In this document: positions 11,080 to 21,400 of the stretch, one piece after another | Layout: every line of letters starts with the position of its first letter | Position numbering within the stretch: position 1 is the first letter of the stretch | DNA from: Norana najaformis | Taxonomy: Eukaryota; Annelida; Clitellata; Crassiclitellata; Hormogastridae | Direction: 5' to 3' | DNA: 64,000 nucleotides | NCBI GenBank assembly: GCA_964023275.1 | Contig: OZ029917.1 | Coordinates: forward strand, 28,472,005 to 28,536,004 | Notes under the pieces: model-generated | The model's input: the letters and a program-made list of their open reading frames with translations, nothing else | Told to the model about the DNA's origin: nothing | The model's database searches: none | Position numbers and translations under genes: made by a program

Positions 11080-11928
11080 CGGTGTGGCATGAGAATGTGT
11101 CCGGCATGAGGGTGTGTCCGGCTCCGCCCACTTCCGTTACCAGGACAGAATTTCATGACTTGCATGAGATCTTGTCCGGCATTAAAACGTGTCCGGCTCC
11201 GTCAATGGGACGACGGCGTTTGAAGTATCGTGTTCAAACAAAATTAGATGCGAGTGTTCGGCATTAAAAAATGTGTCCGACTCCATCAACGACGTTTGCA
11301 GTATCGTGTTATCGTCATATAAAAATTAGATGGGAAGCAATATTTTAAAAGTGGAAACTAGAAGCCCAAGCAGTTGCCTAAAAGCACATGGGGCAAGGGC
11401 GACGCGAGAGTTCTATTTTTAGAAACAAAATTCCCGTGTGCGAAAAGTCCGTGACGCCACACATCCCTCGTAGAGACTATAAACATCATGAATATTCATG
11501 ATGTCTAAGTCGAGACTGCTAAAGTCGGTCATGGCACAATCCTATTTTGTAGCGATTTACTTGATGAACACAGGGCTTACGTTGTAGACATTATTCCCAA
11601 TGTTTAACTTTAAGCCTAATGTATTATTTTTAAAGTGGTACATTCAGACTGTATATTATCAGACTACAAATCTCGGGATTACGGTATTACATTGCGGTAA
11701 TAGTTAAGTTCATGCATACTTACACTCCGTATCTTTCATATATTGGGATAATTATCTTGCGTATTTAGTGTCTTTCCCGGACAAAATCTCACGATCTATT
11801 AATAATTCAGCTTGACAGTTGCTATCTGACGACATCGGTCACGTGAACCAATGACAACAATTTTCGGCAACGGAAGTGGGCGGAGCCGGACACATCCTCA
11901 TGCCGGACACTTTCTCATGCCACACCTG
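11080..11928. mobile_element. Non-autonomous TIR element (MITE-like) with central palindrome
   Basis: Left end 11080-11140 and right end 11868-11928 are inverted copies over about 60 bp, with GTGTGGCATGAGAA, GTGTCCGGCATGAGG and GTCCGGCTCCGCCCACTTCC. The TIR itself is built of repeated TGTCCGGC motifs. Further copies of the motif at 11175-11205 and 11254-11282 belong to an internal direct repeat that also shares GTATCGTGTT. A 22-bp perfect palindrome sits at 11483-11504. No coding capacity is seen. GCTCTAGAGAC occurs at 10900-10910 and again at 11928-11938; the second copy abuts the right end, but the first is 170 bp outside the left end, so it is not a clean target duplication. Confidence 0.7.
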
Positions 11929-12266
11929 CTCTAGAGACGACAGCCAGCCAGCGAGTGGGAGGGAGGAGAGCGAGCAACGGTCGGCCTGAACTTTGATTCT
12001 TCGACCACTCCAACCGACCTGCGCGCTTAAGCTGGGGCCTGTTTGAGCGTCGCTTGCAGTCGTTCTTGTGACCAGTACGGCGTTTGACTCACAATTCGTC
12101 TTCCTTGACGAAAAAGTGTCATCTCGGACGGAGTGCTTTACATCTGGCCCATCTGTAAGAATGCTGTTTGCAGCCTCTGCTGCCTCACGCTAAAACAATC
12201 CCTAGACGATTGACGCAGCGTGGCATCGCCTGGCATTCGTTGGTGTGCGTGAGACACTGGTGCTAC
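11929..12266 (+). promoter_or_regulatory. Putative SPEF1 promoter and 5' UTR interval
   Basis: This GC-richer interval lies between the MITE right end and the first SPEF1 ATG, so the promoter and 5' UTR should be here or further upstream. I see no TATA box and no clear RFX X-box in it. The assignment is positional only. Confidence 0.35.
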
Positions 12267-12429
12267 ATGACAATGGATCAGAGTTCATCGCGTGGCGCCA
12301 CATCGCTGCTGACGATGGGGTACATGCGGATTCTAGGAGAGAACGAACTGCAGGACATTCTTACCTGGGTCGACAAGGTTCCCTTGTCCAGGCAGAAAAA
12401 GAGCCTTTCGCGTGACTTCTCCGATGGCG
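12267..12429 (+). CDS. SPEF1: SPEF1 exon 1 (coding part)
   Basis: Encodes the start and the first CH-domain helix ending ...SRDFSDG, leaving one base (G) before donor GTGAGT at 12430. The frame is open upstream to 12168 but without family similarity. ATGs at 12267, 12273, 12315 and 12324 are possible starts; vertebrate proteins have a shorter leader before the LWVD-like motif. Confidence 0.88.
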
Positions 12430-15400
12430 GTGAGTATAAGTTCTACACATGATATGCAACTAAGTGGGTACACGACTTTTGAATGTATCGCTTTCAGATT
12501 ACATAAGACTACAGTGAATCAGAAATAAAAGACCAGTGCATCGTCAGCGTCATCAGACTCCAGGCATGGTCAGCGTCATCAGACTCCAGGCATGGTCAGC
12601 GTCATCAGACTCCAGACATGGTCAGCGTCATCAGATTCCAGACATGGTCAGCGGCATTGGTCGAAGAGATGCAACTGATCGTCGATGGTCAGTCCGAATA
12701 CTGACCAGAGATAAGCGCATCCGTTGCTGTATTCCGTCTTCATGTGGTGGTCCTGTACAAATATGACTTTGCTAAAGGCACTAGGGGTCAACTGAATACC
12801 TATTTGCACGCTTCGGAAGCGTGTTCGCAGGGTCGTCGAAGAATCTATCGTCCGAATCGCACTTCCTTCACGCAGGCCTATCTACTGCATACAATGGATT
12901 GGCAATTCGATACACCTCAGGCCCGGGTCAGGGTCGACTAAATTCGCTTATGTGCCGCCCCCCCGCCGCCGCCGTCGTCGTCTATGGTCAATCTGCGTAT
13001 TCACCGTGTCGCTGTCGCTGCGGGCTGCAGGTGAACATGCGGAGGCACAGAGAACATAAGGGATGAGTCCAGACTGGAGGTCATCGGGCGGATGCTCTCT
13101 CATTTACAGACGACGACGGCGACGAGGCTACTCTTGCAGACAGAAATGCTGAACTGCACTGAGAATAATGGATGACATGACATGACTACAGGACATTGGA
13201 GGACTGCATAAGGAAAGCAAAAGTAGGCTTAATGAACTGGCGTTGATTTATGTAAATCATGGGATGGGTCCAGATACAGACGTCCAGTCAGTCATAATAC
13301 ATACATACACGTGCATACATACATGCATAGGCCCCTATATACATGCATGCATCAGCATGCATGGGCCTACGTAAGCTTATTTGTGCCTACATATGAAGAG
13401 GCCTAGGTATGTATAGACGTGTTGTTATTGTTTGCTTCTTGAAGTGACCATGGCCGAAATAGTGAAGTACTTTCTTCCGAAATACGTCGAGTTGCATCAT
13501 TTCTCGCCCGCCAACAACACCAGAACTAAGGAGCAGAACTGGTTTCACCTTAATCGGTAACAGTAACGCACGTTCAATAAGTACTAGAAACTGTCTGACC
13601 AACTATGAGGCTTCTATCGGTGGAGGAAAGAGCGGACATTCCCCCCCCTCAAGTTAGGCAGTCGGTAGACTGCTGTGGCCTATAGCCTTGTTGAAAGAAG
13701 CAAACTGTACTTGGCTTCTCATGTGACTGAAACTCCGGAACAATACGGTTGTTGTGAAGAAGCATGTATCCAAAAGCAGAGGCATCGAAAGGTGGGAAAC
13801 AACAGGGGCATGTACTCCAAAGTTTAGATGATGAATACCAGTGAATAGATCTAAGTTCTTTACTATTTCTGTTTTTCATGTCAGCATTTGTATGGCTTAC
13901 TTATTAGCTTGTCGACCTTTACTGTGAAGCCATCGCGAGTTCAGAGTTCAGTTCTTCTCAAGCAAGGCCTTAGAAACACTGGCATCAAGTCGATTCAGTT
14001 CCTTCGTAGGGCAACCCACAACACTCCTCACGCCTTCTCCTGGTTCTATCTCTTCTCTGGCTCGCCTCCGATGCCTTCCCAGTAGAAAGGGTTTATACCT
14101 TCATCGATCGTCATCTGGTCTGTAGGTTGTTCATCTGGTGCAGGCAGGGCCTCTGAGAGGAAATTTGTAAGGTGGTTCAAGATTGTTTTCGGGCCCCCTC
14201 TTACGGGCCTTCCCCCAACAGCCATCTTGTTTTTGTCTTAATACCATTATAATAAAAAGTCTACAGTGCAACATTCGCAAATTGTTATACTACAATGCGA
14301 CATTTGTTAGACAACAATATATGGTCTTCTGTCAGTGAGCGCTTTCACTTCAGTCAGAAGTTCAAATGGAAGTATGAAGCCTCAATTAAAAGAAAAACCT
14401 GGGGAGCCACACACACTGTCACCCAGCCACAAATGAGAATATGTTCATGCTTTCAAAAAATTTAATAGGCTTATTTACTTAACAGAGGATCTTTCCTGGC
14501 CTTCTTTTCTACAAAATTTCTTACAACAGAATCAAATCAATTGTTCTGGCAATGTTTGACTCAATACTCAGCCTGGCCAATTTCACAAGACGTTCTTGAG
14601 ACATTGTAGACGTTAAAAGATCCTTAATCAGCTTGAGTTTGCTGAATGATCTCTCTGCAGAGGCTACTGTTGCTGGAATTGTTAGCAGTATTTGTAAGCT
14701 GACACAAACATATGGAAATAGCTCGGAAAGATTGTATCCTGTTGACAAGTTCAACAGGTCTAATGGCGTTAACTGTGCACTTCCAAAATTTGCCCTATGT
14801 ACTGAGGGTAGATATAGCGTTTCTGTTATGAAATCCTGAACATTAAGGTCAGCAGAATATTGCTTTGCTAAAGCTAAAGCTTTTCCTTCCAGATCACTTG
14901 TAGACATGGTCAGATATTTCCACAAGAAATCAAACTTTTCAGCCAACTGCTTAAGAGCACTGAAGCGGACAGTTAATCCTGCTATAACATTATCTATCAA
15001 GACATAAAACACAGACTTTCTGAAGTAGGCCTCTTCTGGCGATTCATCTGTCATTCATTTCCATCAAGTTGGCATCGGGTGTGTTGTCATCATGCAGCGA
15101 TTAACTCCATCACGTCGACGAGAGAGTTATTTCTATGTTAAGTTTGATGCAACCAGCTTGCCTTCATTCCACATGCATTTCCAGCTGTTTCGGAGTTTTG
15201 TCAAATCTTCTAGAAGTGTTTCAATGTTTGCTACTTCGATATCCAATGTGGCTCTTTGGCTGTAATGACTTTGTTGCAGTTATCTATGCGAGCTAATATT
15301 TTGTACCAAACAGCTGATATTAACACATTAACACACAAAAGACTTCACATAGGATAAAACTCCATGGACCTCATTTCTTGTTTTGGCTGTTAAGTTTAGC

Positions 15401-18400
15401 TCTAGAAGGTCTTCCAAATGCTAATTTAATGCCAGGCAGGTGAACTGAAAAAGGCTTTACGCTTTCAGCACACGATCTGACCATCTCGTTTCAGACATAC
15501 CATGAAGAGAACAACCAGTGCGGTTTACCAATAATTTCCACCGTTTCGGGCTGGAAGTAAACAAGTTGTAGACAGTTTGAATTGTTCCAAAAAAGGTTAT
15601 TGCTTCAGGTATGCATTCAGCAGCACCATTCCCACACAACTTAAGTGTGTGACAACCACAAGGTGAAAAAATTGCTGCAGAGCACTGCTCTTTTATTTTT
15701 GCTTGTGCGCCGTTGTATTTTCCTGCCATATTTGCCCCATTGTCGTAGGCTTGAGCTCTGCAGTCACTGAGAGGAATAGCGTGTTCTTTCAACTGAGCGA
15801 TTTCTTCCCCTCTTTTGTTACTACAATTTTCAAACTTGAGAAAACCTGGTGGGCGAAAACCTGGAGTCTGGAATAAGGCTAAAGGTCTCCAGCGAGTCCT
15901 CTGACTTCTCACGCCTCTCAGCCAATATCCAAGAGCAAGGTGACACCCGCATTATTAGAAGAACAGTCTGAAGTTCTGAACAGAATCTATTTAATGTTAC
16001 ATTTAATGTTACATTTTGTGGGCCCCCAAGGGCCCTCCGAGCCCCGGAGCGATGAACCGGCTGCACCCCCTCTTATAGGCCATGGGTGCAGGTCCAAATC
16101 TTCTGTCAGTGTTCAAAATGACTACAAGCCAACCAGCTGCTTAGTCTCACCAACTCCTGTAAGCTAGGTGCAATCGTAATTCCGAGATTTCTACAGCGCC
16201 CAACGAAAGCCACGTCACGGGGACCAGCTTATTCATAGGCGCTCAGTCAAAACAAATTGATAGGCCAAAATGGTTCGGTTCCAGGTCAAGATTCAAAACT
16301 CAGTCAGAGAGACAGCGTGGCAGCTACGTCGTGGGATGTTTGGGATTGGAGCGGAGAGATAAGAGGAAGAAGGGGAGCGAGGATAGGATCTGTGAAAGAG
16401 GAATGTAATAAGCATTAGTATACAGACCGACCGTGCTGAAGCACAGAAGTGCTGCGACGTACGCTGTTAAGTGTGACAGGTAATCTCCTCGGAGGGAAAC
16501 TGTTTGGTTTGGGATATGTAAAAATGTCACTGTTTCAGACTGAGTGTTAACGGCAACACAATAAAAATCACACATGTAAAACAGCAAAGATTAAGCAACA
16601 ATATTGTCAAGCATTGTGCTGGTCATCAGCTAGTGCTGATGCTGTTTGGAAAGTATTGGCCTTTAATATTCGCTGTTCCATGTGTGTCATTAGTATTGTA
16701 TTGCCGTTAACACTCGATCTGAAACTGTGCGATTTTTACATTAATGTTTGCTGTTTTTCTACCAGAAAAGTCGGTGGGCTAACTAACTAGACCTACGTTA
16801 TATAAATCAATTTAAATGTTCACATATAACTGTACTTTTGACTTTGTAGCTAATGTGAGCAAGGCCTATAGTTGACCTCAGTGCGACCTACACATTCCAT
16901 TTAGACACTTAATATAGCGCTTTCTCAGTGCCTCACAGAAGCACTGCCTTGGCTAACCTTAATGGTATTAAGCTCAATTAGAATAATTAGTTCATCAGAA
17001 AGCAAGCACTGTTCAAAAGTGTCACCACTGGCGGGGCCCCGCACACATCCAGAGCTCAAGCGAAGAATATTCACCCGAAGCTGACTATTGACATCATGTT
17101 CAGAGTCTCTGGACCGTGTAGCGTCAAGGATGGGGCTCGACTGTGGGAACCTATCTACTCTTTTGATAGATGAACGATTCCAATGTCGGTGAGGCTTCGG
17201 TCACATGCCACAAAATACTGTCGAAATCCAAATCCACTGCGGAATCGAAAAGTAGGCCTAATTCTGAAACGCCGACTCAGTCATAATGGAAGTCTGAATA
17301 TACAAGATTTATCGGGTAAATTTCGAGCTGAGATTTTAGAAATCCTTTGAGCTGACATGATAGTCAAAACAGCGACCAACATGGCCGCAGACTCCTTACC
17401 TCCGTAATCCATATTATGTAGCCTTCAGCAAAGAGAACTAGACGATATTTGTAATGTTTTTAGACTGTGTCCACGATAAGTAATGCATAGAAAGACGTTT
17501 GGCAGTCAATCTATAACACTAGTTTGTGGTCAGTCATAAAACATTTGTTGGTGGCTAGCGGTGATATTGGCGTCTCTTCGGGTTTTCTCAGCGTGTTAGT
17601 TCGTTAACGAAGAATTTTCAGTTGATGTTTTTATTTCTAACAACGAATCTATTTACAACCTATTTACAAAGTCACGGTGTCCTTAGACATACTCTGGTTT
17701 CACTGTCAGCTGCTAACTTATTTCTCGCGCACCAGTTTCGTCGGTTTGTCGGTCGTTGCAGCCTGTTTCAACCGAGAGAGGATTCCTCTTCGAATGTCTC
17801 TGAGAGTGAACCTCGACTCGCTTGTTCGCTCCCTTTTTATTCTTTCTTCCTGCTCCTGGCAGCAGAGATCAATCGCATTCCTTCTCCCCTTCCATACCTC
17901 GCCGCATTATCATGGCTTCCTTTCCTATAGTCTGCTGGCGGCGGACTTGAATCGCATTCTTCCTCCATCTCTGCCTCATCATGGCTCGCATTCCAGTGCT
18001 CTGCTGTTTGTCTCGCAGATCGCACTCCTTCCAGTCCCCTTGCTTGCACGCGTTGCACTTTGGAGCTGTGTCTGTGTGCCTTAGTCTGCCTCCTTTCCTC
18101 TGTCTGTTCTGTCTGCCGTCCTTTAGTCTTTGCATCAGTCATGATTAAATGTTTTGCCCTTAATCTATAACTAACTTCTAATTACTACAGATAATTAATT
18201 GTTTATATAATTAATTGTTCATCGTATTATATCATGTCCTCTATTTATGGCCGTATTTCGCATCATCGTCTCCTGGGTTCCATTACAATATCGTTGTTGG
18301 ACCATCTGTATGAATTAACCTAACACCTGGTGTCTGTAACCACCAGCTTTTAATCGACCAATTACGAAGGGCTTAAAGTGCAATGTTCCCTCAAGCGTGA

Positions 18401-21400
18401 CTGAGCGAGTCCTTGGCAGCCTAGTCTGTAAGGATTGTGAAACTAAAATGCCCAAATATAATAATAATAATAATAATAATAATCCTCATCCCATCCTCGA
18501 CGCTACACGGTCCAGAGACTCTGAACATGATGTCAAAGTCATCAGCTGACCGTGTAAGACGGATATTTTAAAGTGAGAGAGAAATAAGTAAATACATCGA
18601 TTTTTAATCAGCGTTAGGGTAGGATTTCTACATCAGTTACTCTGTCAACGCCTCCTGACTCCAAGGATTTTATCCGTCGACGGTATCTCGCTCAGGACAC
18701 TACACATCAGGGTTTGATAAATTTTTCCATCTTTAGCGATCATCGCGCCTTTCAAAATTGTTGGCAGCAAGCCGGAATCTACATTCAAATGGCCTATTAC
18801 GTCATAATCGTCATGGCAACACGTTCTTTCAAAGGCCGATCATATGAGTAACAGTTTATCGTAATTTGAACTTTCGATTGCTAGAAGAAAACATGAACGG
18901 GAGGCCTGCCAAGGGAAAGGGGACTTGTAGCATATGCTGGGCTACATTCAAAACACATGCATCAGATGGCACCATCCACCGTCACGGTCCCAGGCCCGAT
19001 TCCTGCCCCGGTTCTGGTCAGCCTCCAGCAGAGATACTATCGCCCAGTGCGGTTGTGGCACTTTCCTCTGCAGCCAGCCCTGCTAATCAAGATTCCATTC
19101 AAATGCAGCCAGATTCGGGCAGACAGTGCCGTCTTAGACATGTGGCGAGTCGAGAACCGCCTCCATGGCAACGGAACAGTCGAGAACCGCCTCCATGGCA
19201 ACGGAACCGTCGAGAACCGCCTCCATGGCAACGGAACAGTCGGGAACCGTCTCCATGGCAACGGAACAGTCGGGAACCGTCTCCATGGCAACGGAACAGT
19301 CGGGAATCGCCTCCGTGGCAACGGAACAGTCGACCCCCTCCATGGCTACGAAACACTCGGAACAATCTCTATGGCAACGGTTCCCCAGCGGGAACAGTTG
19401 GGAACTGTTCCCTTGGTAACGGTTCCTAGGGAACGAATATAAGGAAGCATTCGGAACGGTCGGGGAGTCGTCGAGTCGGTCGGTCTGTCGTCGAGCGGTT
19501 GTCTGTCGTCTTCGGGATTACTTGGATTACTTTAGTCTTCAAGTTCCTGTTCACTTTGAATTACTTACGTCGTTGTGGATTACTTTCGTTGTCAAGCTCT
19601 CGTTCGGTAGATTACTTGCGTCGTAACCGAAGGGACCGACACTATAGTTAAGTGTTTGGTTGAAATAATAGTTGGAAAGAGTTACAACGCTGGTGTTGAC
19701 TTCTTCTTCTTTCTCTTCTTTGAGAAAAGCTCTAGGTAGACCACCAGAGTCGAACCCCGCACAAGCCTATAGAAGTAGCTCGGATGGTCACAGACATCCA
19801 GAGTTAAAACTCTTACACCCCAATATAAGAGGTGCGCTGGTTAAACGAATACCTCGAACGGCAAGAACATCATGCGCCGCCCTTTTGGGTGAACTTATAG
19901 AGGCTGTCGTTAGCGAACCAGATGACACTGGGAAATGGTCGAACCTCTTAGCCTTTGGAGGATGTATTCTGGTCAAACCAAAAAGAGGAGGAGTCAAACG
20001 CAACATAACGCGGGCAATTCTCTCTAGAATAACGAACTGGCGTTCAAAAGGGTCTGCAGGCTGTACAGATGAAGTCGAACACAAACCAACAGCGTCCCGA
20101 GGTACAGGCCTGACAAAACGTGACACGACAAAACATTTGGCATCGGCAGTTGCCAGCAAATTGGAGGATGGCAATTACAAGGCTGCTATTCGCCTCATTT
20201 GTAGCGATGACACACCAGCACCAGATACCCCAGAGACATTAGCTGGACTCAGGATGAAGCACCCGCCAGCCTCGTCAGACAGGAGACCGTTCTGTGATCC
20301 AAAGCACTCTGATCGCTTTGCTGCACTGAATACATCTGAACGAGCCATTGTCGAAGCTATTTCTTCGTTTCCTGCAGGTTCGTCAGCTGGTCCAGACGGT
20401 ATAACCCCACAACACCTCAAAGACTTGACTTCGGCGGGTGTCGATTTAAACCTCATCCACCACCTCAGTGACCTGGTAAATCTGATGTTAGAAGGGAGCC
20501 TACCGGCCGAGGTCAACGAAGTTATATATGGGGCGAATCTGATGGCTTTGAAGAAAAAAGACGGAGGAATCAGGCCAATTGCGGTCGGATACACGTGGCG
20601 ACGCCTAGCAGCCAAATGTGCGAACGCACACGCTTTGACCAAATTATCTCCACTGCTCGCCCCGATCCAGCTGGGCGTTGGCGTACCAGGAGGCGCCGAA
20701 GCAGCAGTACATGCAACCCGCCGCTGGGCCACTTCGATGTCGACTGATGCCGTTCTAGTCAAACTGGATTTCGCCAATGCCTTCAACACCCTTCGCAGAG
20801 ACTCTCTATTAGAAGCGGTTGCAAGAGATGTTCCTGAGCTTTACCGCTTCGCTCACGCCGCATATTCTTGCAGCCCGCTCTTAAAACATGGATCAAATAT
20901 TCTTCGATCAGAAGAGGGTACCCAGCAAGGTGACCCGATGGGCCCCATGGAATTCTGCATCACAATACAGCCAATCCTGCAACAGCTGAAGTCCGAGTTG
21001 AAAATAGCGTTCCTCGATGACTTAACACTGGGAGGCAGTGTGGATGTGCTGGCCCTGGATGTTCAGCTGGTCGCCCAGGAATCCGCTAAGCTCGGACTTC
21101 GACTTAACCGCGCCAAATGCGAGATTGTTTCCCAGAATGACGAAAATCAAGTCGACAGTCTCGCGTTCTCCGGCTTCAACCATACACCATTAAGAGAGGC
21201 AACACTATTGGGCACACCACTGATGCCGGGGCCAGCCGTTGAAAAGGTGGTGAATGAGAAGGCAAATGATCTGGAACGAGCAGTTGGGAGGCTCTCAGAG
21301 CTTCACGCACATGACGCCCTAGTGCTGTTGCGAAACGGTTTGAGCGTTCCGAAGCTGCTCTACACAATGCGCACAGCCGTTTGCACCGAATGCTCCAGTC

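Larger units (their letters stand above)
17080..18540. repeat. Short inverted-repeat pair around the left long-IR arm
   Basis: 17088-17134 and 18490-18536 are inverted copies over 47 bp with a single mismatch (core GTTCAGAGTCTCTGGACCGT), with weaker similarity extending about 12 bp outward. They bracket the left arm (17449-18285) of the larger inverted repeat, suggesting that arm may itself sit in a ~1.45-kb TIR element. An (AAT)n run lies just inside the right end. Confidence 0.7.

Noticed and set aside
10900..11938. GCTCTAGAGAC at 10900-10910 and 11928-11938 as a target duplication of the MITE
   Set aside because: The left copy lies 170 bp outside the left TIR, so it does not flank the element; it may be coincidence or mark a different event.
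12168..12266. N-terminal extension of SPEF1 from an upstream start at 12168
   Set aside because: Open frame but no similarity to SPEF1 leaders; ATG 12267 or 12273 gives the expected length.
17677..18142. Open frames of 88-135 codons in the long inverted-repeat arm, Arg/Gln-rich on the minus strand
   Set aside because: No domain, overlapping on both strands, and disrupted in the other arm (23517-24373).
19147..19380. CRISPR-like regular repeats
   Set aside because: Units are contiguous 30-bp minisatellite copies without unique spacers, in a eukaryotic intron; the same holds for the 26-bp array at 12542-12655.
19381..19437. GGAAC/GTTCC cluster before TATAAGG as a second heat-shock promoter
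   Set aside because: The GAA/TTC units are out of 5-bp register (offsets of 6, 15 and 8), unlike the perfect array at 42227.
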